The notes under the pieces were generated by a model. That model ran no database searches, had not been told where the DNA came from, and saw only the letters and a program-made list of their open reading frames with translations. 53,164 nucleotides of DNA from UBA5734 sp964528645 (GTDB lineage: Bacteria > Bacillota > Clostridia > Saccharofermentanales > UBA5734), in assembly GCA_964528645.1 (NCBI GenBank), contig CAZGSR010000019.1, positions 1 through 53,164 of the forward strand, given 5' to 3'. Positions within the stretch are counted from its first letter, which is position 1; each line of letters opens with the position of its first letter. Below, one piece after another: positions 1 through 7,211 of the stretch. A program made the position numbers and the translations under genes.

Positions 1-2
1 CC

Positions 3-908
3 TCACTCCCGCTCTGCCAATGCTGCCAGCGGATCGGGATGGTCGATGTACCAGCGGATCATGCGCCCGGCGATACTCGTCGTGTCTGGAATTTCCGGCA
101 GGTCGTCTCGCCAGTACCAGCCTGCCGATTCGATTTCAATACCGTCGACCTGGATCTCGCCGCTCTCAAAGGCACCGAACAGTCCGATCATCAGGGAGTC
201 GGGGAAGGGCCAGGGCTGGCTGGCAAAATAGCGGATCGAGCCGATTTTGATTCCGACCTCCTCAAAAACTTCGCGCCGGGCCGTATCTTCAAAGGTTTCA
301 CCGGGCTCCATGAATCCAGCCACGACACTGTGAAGACTGGGTCGGAAATTCTTGTTATGGGCCAGAAGGATCTGGTCATCCTTGATGATCGCGATGATGA
401 TCGCCGGCGAGATGCGTGGAAAAATCAAGTTGCCACAGGCATCGCAAATTTTGGCCCGCTCGTCATCCTTCATCCGGGTCGGCGCGCCACACCGACCACA
501 AAAACGACTCTGGCTATCCCAATGCAGGATCTGCGAAGCACGGCCTGCCAGCATGAAGAGATCATAAGGGAAATCTTTGCCCAAGGCGCGCAGATGGCTG
601 AAGGCGTGCCCCGCTGGAGCCTCGGCACCACCGGGAACGGCAATACAGTAGTAATCCTCACCCCGGTATTCGCCCAGATAGAGGTGCCCCTGGGGACTGT
701 CTGTGAAAAACGTAATCACCGAAGGGCCTGGTATCTCAGGTCCGGCATCTGTCGTTCGCGTCAGCAGTAACATGTCACTGAAAACCAGCCAGCGCTCGGG
801 GCGATCCCCTGGATTTTCCGGCGCCAGGCCTGGTTTGTATTGGTCGTAGAAACTCGGTCGGTGCCTCAAACTGTTTGTGCCTCCAGCAGTCCATATCAAT
901 GTAAGCAT
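3..908 (-). CDS. nudC: NADH pyrophosphatase NudC (Nudix hydrolase)
   Basis: Predicted to hydrolyse NADH/NAD+ (and possibly NAD-capped RNA) to the mononucleotides in the cytoplasm. The 301-residue protein shows the full NudC layout: a divergent N-terminal domain, a zinc ribbon with Cys137, Cys140, Cys155 and Cys158, and a Nudix box from Gly198 to Gly219 with the REVFEEVG core. The box is followed by SQPWPFP at 230-236, which is diagnostic for NADH pyrophosphatases within the Nudix family. The length is slightly above the E. coli enzyme. The stop codon is three bases from the window edge. The ATG at 906-908 has no obvious ribosome binding site, so the start is less certain than the identity. 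It is transcribed alone, away from the repeat array. Confidence 0.93.
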   Translation of the reverse strand: MLTLIWTAGGTNSLRHRPSFYDQYKPGLAPENPGDRPERWLVFSDMLLLTRTTDAGPEIPGPSVITFFTDSPQGHLYLGEYRGEDYYCIAVPGGAEAPAGHAFSHLRALGKDFPYDLFMLAGRASQILHWDSQSRFCGRCGAPTRMKDDERAKICDACGNLIFPRISPAIIIAIIKDDQILLAHNKNFRPSLHSVVAGFMEPGETFEDTARREVFEEVGIKIGSIRYFASQPWPFPDSLMIGLFGAFESGEIQVDGIEIESAGWYWRDDLPEIPDTTSIAGRMIRWYIDHPDPLAALAERE

Positions 909-1062
909 ACACTTTTTTTCGTGCGCTGTAGAGTAGGGGCTCTTTGCTTATTACCGTGAAAAGCAATGAACGGATGCAACCTCGCATCCAACAAATAAGC
1001 ACCCCTGGAAACGGGGGTGGTGGTTGCATGGTTTGGTGTCAGATGATTGTGAGGGGTGCCCC

Positions 1063-1160
1063 GGTGCTAATTTCGGCAATTGCCGATTTCGGGCGCACCT
1101 CTCACGCGACCCCTGGTACTGATTTTGGCAATTGCCGATTCCGGACACAGGGTCGATTGT
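1063..1160. repeat. 52-bp tandem repeat, cluster 1 (two units)
   Basis: Two units with a 52-bp period. The perfect 14-bp palindrome TCGGCAATTGCCGA is at 1073-1086. Its partner with one change (TTGGCAATTGCCGA) is at 1125-1138. Each palindrome sits inside a direct repeat GATTTCGG-N8-GATTTCGG or a variant of it. Units follow each other without unique spacers. Confidence 0.85.
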
Positions 1161-1377
1161 TTCATCATTTAATTCGCTTCGGCTGGAAACGCCTGCGGCT
1201 GTAAGGTCCTCGGACAAAAGTGTGACCTATTGCCGATTTCTGACCCCGACCTAACTTCGGCAAATTCCTTTTCAAGGTCGGGGTAGAAAACCGGCAATAA
1301 GTCCGGTAGTTGCCTGAAAACCCCTGAGGCTGTAGCATCACACGGTGCACCAGTGTTTTTGTCCGCTCCTCTAACCC

Positions 1378-1515
1378 TGGTGCTGATTTCGGCAATTGCC
1401 GATTTCGGGCGCACCCCTCGTGCGACCCCTGGTGCTGATTTCGGCAATTGCCGATTTCGAGCGCAGCCCTCGCGCGGCCCCTGGTGCTGATTTCGGCAAT
1501 TGCCGATTTCGGACC
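1378..1515. repeat. 52-bp tandem repeat, cluster 2 (three units)
   Basis: Three nearly identical units of 52 bp. The perfect palindrome TCGGCAATTGCCGA occurs at 1389-1402, 1441-1454 and 1493-1506, exactly 52 bp apart. The linker between palindromes is GC-rich and varies at a few positions (GGGCGCACCCCTCGTGCGACCCC against GAGCGCAGCCCTCGCGCGGCCCC). The orientation is the same as cluster 1. Confidence 0.88.
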
Positions 1516-1669
1516 CCGGCTTGAATACAGCCCAGACCTGCAACCAACATCAGCATTGTGCGAATTTTTATACCCACGTGACCACTCTTGGTGGTATCTC
1601 CTACATTTCTTTACATGCCTTTCACGGAAACAAGCAAAGAGCCCACGCCCCAGTGGGGGATCATGCAAC

Positions 1670-1706
1670 AAAAAACCGCCAGCGCTTACAGCGTCAGCGG
1701 TTTTCG
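1670..1706 (-). terminator. Rho-independent terminator of tRNA-Gln
   Basis: Inverted repeat AAAACCGC...GCGGTTTT with an inner GCGC/GCG pairing, directly 3' of the tRNA on the minus strand. It ends in a run of U on that strand. Its position a few bases after CCA fits a tRNA terminator. Confidence 0.75.
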
Positions 1707-1708
1707 TT

Positions 1709-1782
1709 TGGCTGCCGGACTAGGATTTGAACCCAGACAGACTGAGTCAGAGTCAGTAGTGCTACCCTTACACTATCCGGCA
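1709..1782 (-). tRNA. tRNA-Gln (anticodon CTG), CCA encoded
   Basis: The reverse complement folds as a cloverleaf. The acceptor stem is TGCCGGA/TCCGGCA with a G discriminator and encoded CCA at 1709-1711. The anticodon stem ACTGA/TCAGT encloses loop CTCTGAC with anticodon CTG. The T arm contains GGTTCAAATCC. CTG decodes CAG, so this is the minor, C34-type glutamine tRNA, and a TTG isoacceptor should exist elsewhere. It is a single gene with its own promoter and terminator. Confidence 0.93.
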
Positions 1783-1823
1783 ACGGATCCTTCAGCTCGT
1801 AGAAGAGCCACTCAGCAGAGAAG

Positions 1824-1852
1824 AATATACCATAGACCTGTGGGGGATGCAA
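1824..1852 (-). promoter_or_regulatory. Sigma-A type promoter of tRNA-Gln
   Basis: On the minus strand, -35 TTGCAT (1847-1852), a 17-bp spacer and -10 TATATT (1824-1829). This places the start about 35 bases before the mature tRNA 5' end at 1782. Confidence 0.7.
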
Positions 1853-1869
1853 GCCTTTGGACATCAGAT

Positions 1870-1898
1870 TTGACGCTTTTTACCGGGAAGGCTACAGT
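1870..1898 (+). promoter_or_regulatory. Probable promoter of the D-Ala-D-Ala carboxypeptidase gene
   Basis: -35 TTGACG at 1870-1875, a 17-bp spacer and -10 TACAGT at 1893-1898, ending 35 bp before the ATG at 1934. The -35 is close to consensus and the -10 is weaker. Confidence 0.5.
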
Positions 1899-1933
1899 GG
1901 AATCAGACATGGATCGGTGGGGGGTGAAAGACT

Positions 1934-3256
1934 ATGAAAAAACCAGACCGAAATTCAGCCATGCGATTTCACGGATTGCCGCGTCAGCGGATGCCTGCAG
2001 CTCTGCGATTTGTGTGTGCACTTGTGCTCTTTGGGATACTGGCTTTTACAGGTTGCGCCAGTCCAGCTCTGGCACAGTCAGCCATGCAGCCGACGCAGAC
2101 CGATCTTTCTGAAGCAACATCCCAGCCCTTTTCCAGCTGGGCTGAGCCTGGCCCCCTGTCTGAAGTGGGATGGCCAACTGTGGACCAGATCAAGGCGAAG
2201 GCTTACGTTGTGATCGACCGGACATCCAGCACGGTCTTGTTAGGCCTGAATGAGTCGTCCATCCAGTATCCTGCCAGCACGACAAAAATCATGACCGCGC
2301 TGATCGCCCTGGACAATCTACCAATGGACCAGCAACTGACGGTCTCGGCGTCGGCGCTGGACTTGCCCTCTGATGCAGCCCGGGCTGGACTGGTCGAGGG
2401 CGAAGTCATCAGCGTGCGCGATACGCTGGCAGCCTTGATGCTGCGTTCAGGTAACGAAGCAGCGAACATGATCGCCGAGGCAGTCAGCGGCAGCCAGGGG
2501 TTGTTTGCAGCCCGGATGAACCATCAGGCCCGACTTCTGGGTTTGCAGCAGACTCATTTCGAAAACGCCCATGGACTGCATGACCGGGAGCACCAGACGA
2601 CCGCACTGGACATCGCACAGCTTACTGCCATAGCCATGGAAAACTCTGCTTTCCGTGACCTGGTCAGCACCCCAGTCTATGCCCTGCCGGCGACTAACAA
2701 GCACCCTTATCATGGCTGGAACATCCTGACCAACACGAATCTGCGGCTGCTTCTGGAGGAAACAGCAAACTACCAGTCAGATTTGCTGCAGAGCATCACA
2801 GGGATCAAGACAGGCACAACAGCTGCGGCCGGACAATGCCTGGTCTCATCGGCGATCACGGTGGATGGCCAGGAGCTGATTTCTGTGCTCCTGGGCGTCC
2901 AGGGCAACGATCCGGAGGGTAACCTCGTCGTCTACAGTCGTGCCCTGCTGGAGGCTGGCGCACAAAAAGCCAGCCAACTCGGCCTGGCACCGGCCTTTCC
3001 GGTCCAGGATCAACCCGCCAGTTCGTACGAGGAACAAGCGTTCGATCCCGCTGCGACCAGCCAGAACACCAGCCCGGAGAAAACTCCCATCGCGGCAGCG
3101 GATGGCAACCAGCAGCCAGAGGCGACCTTGCTCACTCTGGCCGATTGGCCCTACTGGCAGCTGGCAGTTATTGGAGGGATCGGCCTGGTCTTGATCCTGG
3201 TCAGCTGGCTTTTTGGCTATCTGGCTGGCCGGCGCTCCTGGCGCAGGAGGCCGTAG
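1934..3256 (+). CDS. D-alanyl-D-alanine carboxypeptidase (DacA/DacF family, S11)
   Basis: Trims the terminal D-Ala from peptidoglycan pentapeptides on the outer face of the membrane. The 440-residue precursor has a long hydrophobic N-terminal signal (about 20-48) with a lipobox-like FTGC ending at Cys41. The catalytic S11 domain follows, with all three penicillin-binding motifs: STTK at 115-118 (nucleophile Ser115), SGN at 172-174 and KTG at 292-294. After a Pro/Thr-rich linker, a C-terminal membrane helix (about 407-430) is followed by an RRSWRRRP basic tail. That tail anchor replaces the amphipathic helix usual in PBP5. The GGGGGTGAAAG ribosome site precedes the ATG. The gene is alone on this strand and converges on the radical SAM operon. 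Confidence 0.93.
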   Translation: MKKPDRNSAMRFHGLPRQRMPAALRFVCALVLFGILAFTGCASPALAQSAMQPTQTDLSEATSQPFSSWAEPGPLSEVGWPTVDQIKAKAYVVIDRTSSTVLLGLNESSIQYPASTTKIMTALIALDNLPMDQQLTVSASALDLPSDAARAGLVEGEVISVRDTLAALMLRSGNEAANMIAEAVSGSQGLFAARMNHQARLLGLQQTHFENAHGLHDREHQTTALDIAQLTAIAMENSAFRDLVSTPVYALPATNKHPYHGWNILTNTNLRLLLEETANYQSDLLQSITGIKTGTTAAAGQCLVSSAITVDGQELISVLLGVQGNDPEGNLVVYSRALLEAGAQKASQLGLAPAFPVQDQPASSYEEQAFDPAATSQNTSPEKTPIAAADGNQQPEATLLTLADWPYWQLAVIGGIGLVLILVSWLFGYLAGRRSWRRRP

Positions 3257-3275
3257 GAGTCCCAGAATTGAAACT

Positions 3276-4568
3276 TCAGGACAAGGTGAAACGCCGGGGG
3301 AAGGCTTCCTGGCGGGCGATCGACCAGGTCTTGTCGATGTATGCAGTCGTGTATAATTGTTCGAGGTCGTGATAAATCCGGATTGCCCGGCTGGTCAGGA
3401 GATAATCTGCTCCAGACCGGCGGAGGAGCCCGAGCCAGACAGCAAGTGCCATCTCCACCTCATACAGTCTATCCAGAGGCTGGCCAATACACGCGTTAAA
3501 ACGCTTGTGATCGATCCGGAGCCCATAGGCACTCCAGAACAGGAAATAGGCGGCCCGCTGTCTGAGGCTGAAGGTGAGCTTGAGGGCTGTTGGCGACAGG
3601 CCTTTTCCCAGCCGCCCGAGATAGCCATCCAATGAAAACGTGTTGATCGAAAAACTTCGTTGCAGCAGGCTGGTGGCCGAGAGACCAAATCCCAGGAAGG
3701 CATCGCGCGTCACGGAGGAATATTTGTCTGTTCCCGGTTGGGCAAACGTCCAGACCGAGGTCCGGACGAGCCCCAGCTCCTGGCAATAGCTGGCCAATTC
3801 AGCCAGCAGCTGATGTTTGGTCTTTTTGTCCAGGGGCTGGTAACGATTGTCAGCAAAGGTGAAGTCGATGAAGGGGTAGGTCGATACCTGGGTGGCGCCC
3901 CATTCGAAAGCCAGCGTGATGTCACGGCGCAGGCTGTCCGGTGTCTGTCCGGGTATGGCGAAGATCAGGTCGACATCGATCACGGAAAATCCGGCTTCGC
4001 GCACCCAGCCCAGCCGCTCGGCAAAACGGTCTTCGCTGCGTCCGATCCGTGCCAGAGTATGGTGATCAAACGACTGCAGGCCGAGGCTGACCATGGTGAT
4101 CCCAGTTGATTTCAGCTGCTGCAGATTTTGCGGGGTGATGTCCTGGGGATGCAGCTCGATGCCGATTCCGTCCGTAATTTCGAAATACTGCTGCAAACGA
4201 CCGATGATTACGGGTAGGTCACCCAGCATCAGGGCTGGTGTGCCGCCACCAAAATAGAGACTGGTGACAGGGTGCCTTTGACCCCCGGTTTTCGTGCCGG
4301 TTGAAACCAGCTGTCTGCTCACTGCCTGCCCCGTACGGTCGATCTCCTGCAGCAACGCTGGCAGATAGGCCGCGGCCTTTTCAGCTGTGTAAAGCTCGCG
4401 GCAATACGGACAAAAGCAGCACAGGGTGCGGCAAAATGGAATATGGACATAGAGGCCAAACCGGTCCAGCCCAGTCACATCAGGCTGCCAGTCAGGGGAA
4501 CAGGCCTCGAAGGTGAAAGGTTTTGCAGATCGGGTCAAGAGCAGACGAAGCAGGTTTGAAGTCAGCAT
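3276..4568 (-). CDS. HemN/HemW-family radical SAM protein of unknown substrate
   Basis: A 430-residue radical SAM enzyme related to the anaerobic coproporphyrinogen III oxidase family. The HemN-type entry motif YVHIPFC leads into the Fe-S cluster cysteines Cys46, Cys50 and Cys53 (CxxxCxxC). An extra Cys51 and Cys56 sit where HemN has its own fourth cysteine spacing. The SAM-binding GGGTP motif is at 107-111, and the C-terminal region has the HemN-type winged-helix-like tail. No other haem biosynthesis gene is nearby, so a real HemN or HemW function is unproven. It could equally be a HutW/ChuW-like methylase. The start overlaps the end of the upstream radical SAM gene by 7 bp, indicating translational coupling. 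It is the last gene of the pdp operon. Confidence 0.75.
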   Translation of the reverse strand: MLTSNLLRLLLTRSAKPFTFEACSPDWQPDVTGLDRFGLYVHIPFCRTLCCFCPYCRELYTAEKAAAYLPALLQEIDRTGQAVSRQLVSTGTKTGGQRHPVTSLYFGGGTPALMLGDLPVIIGRLQQYFEITDGIGIELHPQDITPQNLQQLKSTGITMVSLGLQSFDHHTLARIGRSEDRFAERLGWVREAGFSVIDVDLIFAIPGQTPDSLRRDITLAFEWGATQVSTYPFIDFTFADNRYQPLDKKTKHQLLAELASYCQELGLVRTSVWTFAQPGTDKYSSVTRDAFLGFGLSATSLLQRSFSINTFSLDGYLGRLGKGLSPTALKLTFSLRQRAAYFLFWSAYGLRIDHKRFNACIGQPLDRLYEVEMALAVWLGLLRRSGADYLLTSRAIRIYHDLEQLYTTAYIDKTWSIARQEAFPRRFTLS

Positions 4569-5485
4569 GATGACACCTTTTTCAGGAGATACCCATAGGC
4601 TTTGAATAGATCCAGCAAGACCCAGGGGTGACCGGCAAAGACCAGGCTGTATTCAGCCGCGAAGAAAAAGCCGCACTGCTGGCACAGGCCCGGGATATCG
4701 CGGCAGCGGCCGCACGTCCAGATCTGGCCATTTTCTGCCACCAGACACTGGTGGCTGGGGACAGGTGCTTCGTTCCGGGCGATGCGCGGCAGGGCGTGCC
4801 TGAGATTGAGAACCGGATATCCCTGGTCAATCAGGGTGGCGATCCGGCGGCTGGCAGATAGCTTTTCGACTCTGCTCAAGGACAAGGATTCGGTCCCCGG
4901 ATAGGGGGTATGGAAATTGTAGGAGACTGCCAGGACCTCGGTCAGACTCCTGGCCAGTTCGGCCACGGTCTCGATATCGGCCAGATTGATCGTATTGATT
5001 GCCATGTAGAGAACGACTGGGACGTTCCTGGCCTGACGGATGGTCTCCAGGACCTGGTCATAAGTCTCGCCCCTGATGGCATTGTGATGCTCGCGGGTGC
5101 CATCGAGGCTGACCAGATAAAGATCGATGCCCGGAGCTGAAAGCGGCAGGGTACCGTTAGTCACAGCATTGACCAGCCAATAGCCCATCTGGCGGGCCAG
5201 CTGCACCACATCCGGAAAAGCATGCTCACCATCGGTCCACAGCATCGGTTCACCACCATAAAGGAACAGGATCCGGCAGCCCCGGTCAAATAAGGCCTGC
5301 AAGTCCGCCTGGATTTGCTCAAAAGGATAGTCCTGGCTCACGAGGTTGCTGACGGCACAGTGGCGGCAGTGGAGGTTGCAGCGGTCGGTCAGGATCACCG
5401 AACCGATGAGAGGACGGGTGTGCTGCCAGACAAGAGTCTGGAGACCGCGCCCAGCCAGCCTGAGAAAAGGCAGCGTGTGGATCAT
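4562..5485 (-). CDS. Radical SAM protein with C-terminal cysteine cluster (SPASM-like)
   Basis: The 307-residue protein has the radical SAM cluster motif CxxxCxxC at Cys36, Cys40 and Cys43, followed by YGGEP at 76-80 (SAM binding). The C-terminal segment carries five more cysteines in a compact arrangement (Cys247, 258, 261, 268 and 271), like the auxiliary Fe-S cluster binding tails of SPASM or twitch proteins that modify peptides or proteins. The substrate is unknown and no small precursor peptide is evident next to it. The start ATGA overlaps the stop of the SHOCT gene by 4 bp, and the end overlaps the HemN-like gene by 7 bp, so the three products are probably made together in fixed ratio. 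Confidence 0.78.
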   Translation of the reverse strand: MIHTLPFLRLAGRGLQTLVWQHTRPLIGSVILTDRCNLHCRHCAVSNLVSQDYPFEQIQADLQALFDRGCRILFLYGGEPMLWTDGEHAFPDVVQLARQMGYWLVNAVTNGTLPLSAPGIDLYLVSLDGTREHHNAIRGETYDQVLETIRQARNVPVVLYMAINTINLADIETVAELARSLTEVLAVSYNFHTPYPGTESLSLSRVEKLSASRRIATLIDQGYPVLNLRHALPRIARNEAPVPSHQCLVAENGQIWTCGRCRDIPGLCQQCGFFFAAEYSLVFAGHPWVLLDLFKAYGYLLKKVSSC

Positions 5486-5754
5486 GGCTTGCGGCTCTTG
5501 TCCAGCACAGCCAGCATCTCCTGATACTGCTCGCAGCTGATCTCGCCGCGGGCAAATCGTTCACGCAGGATCTGCACGGCCCGGTCTTGCGCCTGGCCAG
5601 TCCGAAGTGAAGGCAGATGCTGGCGCAACAGACGATAAGCAATGAGGCAGACCAGCGCCCAGAAGAGCAAATACAGCAGCATCGAGACCAGACCGAGCCA
5701 CCAGGTGTCACCCGATTGCAGCAGCAGTCTGACCGAGTCGTAAAAGGGGTGCAG
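5482..5754 (-). CDS. Small SHOCT-domain membrane protein
   Basis: One N-terminal membrane helix (around LYLLFWALVCLIAYRLL) is followed by a basic linker and a SHOCT domain. The domain pattern is ILRERFARGEIS then EQYQEMLAVL, the usual short C-terminal oligomerisation module. The first ATG (5680-5682) would start inside the hydrophobic region and give 66 residues. The frame stays open further upstream, reading residues typical of the family (TWWLGLVS before the helix). A GAGGGGAGGG ribosome site lies six bases before an in-frame CTG at 5752-5754, so I chose the 90-residue version with a non-ATG start. It follows pdp closely and overlaps the radical SAM gene by 4 bp. The exact start is uncertain. 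Confidence 0.6.
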   Translation of the reverse strand: MHPFYDSVRLLLQSGDTWWLGLVSMLLYLLFWALVCLIAYRLLRQHLPSLRTGQAQDRAVQILRERFARGEISCEQYQEMLAVLDKSRKP

Positions 5755-5778
5755 AAAAATCCCTCCCCTCGGGATGTT

Positions 5779-7098
5779 TTAGACCGCGTCGCGGATGATG
5801 TCGAGGATGACAGGAGGCGGTGAAAAATGAGCAGGTTCAGCTTGGATGATCAGGGCCGTTTCGACCATTTTCGTGGCAGCCTCGAGCCGCGCTGGATCGT
5901 TGGCCAGAACCTCGATCGTGGTTTCGCCGGCTGATACCGTGTCTCCCAGGCGTTTGTGCAGGACCAGGCCCACAGAGGGATCAATCGCGTCGCCTTTACG
6001 TTCGCGGCCGCCACCGAGGGCGATCAACGCCCGGCCAAGTTCGGCTGACTCGATATGTGTCAGCACACCAGGGGACTTTGCCCGGACCTGCTGGCGCAAG
6101 GTTGCCTGGGGCAGTAAGTCGAGTTGATCCACAACCGACGGGTTGCCACCCTGCGCCTGGATGACCTCAGTCAGCTTGTGCGCAGCGGCTCCACTGTGCA
6201 GTGCGGCCTGCAGCAGGGAACGAGCCTCGTGGTCTGACTGGGCTTTGCCAGCCAGACGCAGCATCTCACTGCCAAGCGTCAGCGCGACCTCGAGCAGGTC
6301 GCCTGTCACACGCCCCTGGAGGACATCGACGGCCTCTTGGACCTCGAGGCTGTTGCCGATCAGATTACCCAGCGGCTGGTCCATGCCGGAGATGACCGCC
6401 ACCACCTGCCGACCGACCTGGTGACCAATCGCCACCATCTGGCGGGCCAGGGCCCGGGCGGAATCCAGGTCAGGCATGAAGGCTCCATTGCCGCATTTGA
6501 CATCAAGGACGATGGCGTCAGCACCGGCGGCAATTTTCTTGCTCATGATCGAAGCGGCAATCAGAGGGATCGATTCGATCGTGCCGGTGACATCCCGGAG
6601 GGCATAGAGTTTCTTGTCGGCTGGTGTCAGGTCATCGGTCTGGGCCAGGATCACGGCACCGATGGCCTGAGCCTGGGCGATGGCTTCATCCGTGGACAGT
6701 CCGGTCACAAACCCGGGAATCGATTCCAGTTTGTCAATCGTGCCCCCTGTGAAGCCCAGACCGCGGCCGGACATTTTGACCACCGGGACACCACAAGCAG
6801 CAACCAGCGGCAGGACGACGAGGGTTGTGGTATCCGCGATACCGCCCGTGCTGTGCTTGTCGACTTTGAAACCGGGAATGCCGGACAAGTCGAGCTGGCG
6901 GCCGGAACGGGCCATCGCCAGGGTCAGATCGCTGGTTTCGCGGTCATCGAGCCCTTTGAGGAACATCGCCATCAGCATGGCTGAGACTTGGTAGTCCGGC
7001 CAACTGTCATCACTGGCGCCAGCTACAAATGAGTCAATCTCGGTTGAAGTCAGGGCCTTGCCATTGCGCTTTTTGATAATCAGATCGACGTTGCTCAT
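5779..7098 (-). CDS. pdp: Pyrimidine-nucleoside phosphorylase
   Basis: Phosphorolysis of uridine and thymidine (and deoxy forms) to free base and (deoxy)ribose-1-phosphate in nucleoside salvage. The 439-residue length is normal for the family. The phosphate-binding KHSTGG is at 81-86, and the thymidine/pyrimidine phosphorylase signature SGRGLGFTGGT-D-LE is at 110-125. A helical N-terminal domain, central phosphate-binding domain and C-terminal domain are all present. It is the first gene of a minus-strand operon with a SHOCT protein and two radical SAM enzymes. That pairing has no obvious metabolic link to nucleoside salvage. It is divergent from the MATE gene. Confidence 0.93.
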   Translation of the reverse strand: MSNVDLIIKKRNGKALTSTEIDSFVAGASDDSWPDYQVSAMLMAMFLKGLDDRETSDLTLAMARSGRQLDLSGIPGFKVDKHSTGGIADTTTLVVLPLVAACGVPVVKMSGRGLGFTGGTIDKLESIPGFVTGLSTDEAIAQAQAIGAVILAQTDDLTPADKKLYALRDVTGTIESIPLIAASIMSKKIAAGADAIVLDVKCGNGAFMPDLDSARALARQMVAIGHQVGRQVVAVISGMDQPLGNLIGNSLEVQEAVDVLQGRVTGDLLEVALTLGSEMLRLAGKAQSDHEARSLLQAALHSGAAAHKLTEVIQAQGGNPSVVDQLDLLPQATLRQQVRAKSPGVLTHIESAELGRALIALGGGRERKGDAIDPSVGLVLHKRLGDTVSAGETTIEVLANDPARLEAATKMVETALIIQAEPAHFSPPPVILDIIRDAV

Positions 7099-7211
7099 CT
7101 TGCATCCCTTGCCTTATTTGATACTTCTAATTATATCATTGCCTTTGACCTGAGGGATGATCAGGTGGATAATGATGAAATTGCTTGTCATCGCATTCTG
7201 GAGTCAACTGC

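Larger units (their letters stand above)
909..1708. other. 800-bp non-coding stretch holding a repeat array
   Basis: No credible gene lies between nudC and the tRNA. The region contains two clusters of 52-bp repeats (1063-1160 and about 1378-1515). Between them are diverged fragments of the same palindromic motif near 1226-1300. The two halves also share similar blocks (GCCTGCGGCTGTA near 1190 and CCCTGAGGCTGTA near 1323), which suggests an older, longer duplication. The minus-strand ORF across it changes frame from unit to unit, because 52 is not a multiple of three, so it is not coding. Confidence 0.7.

Noticed and set aside
1063..1515. Possible CRISPR array
   Set aside because: The units abut with no unique spacers and no cas genes are in the window.
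1165..1671. Long minus-strand ORF across the 52-bp repeats with repeated peptide-like motifs
   Set aside because: The unit length is not divisible by three, so each repeat is read in a different frame. There is no ribosome site, and the tRNA terminator lies at its upstream end.
3276..4568. True coproporphyrinogen III oxidase HemN
   Set aside because: The cysteine spacing after the cluster differs from HemN, there is no haem pathway neighbour, and the operon partner is another radical SAM enzyme. It is kept as family-level only.
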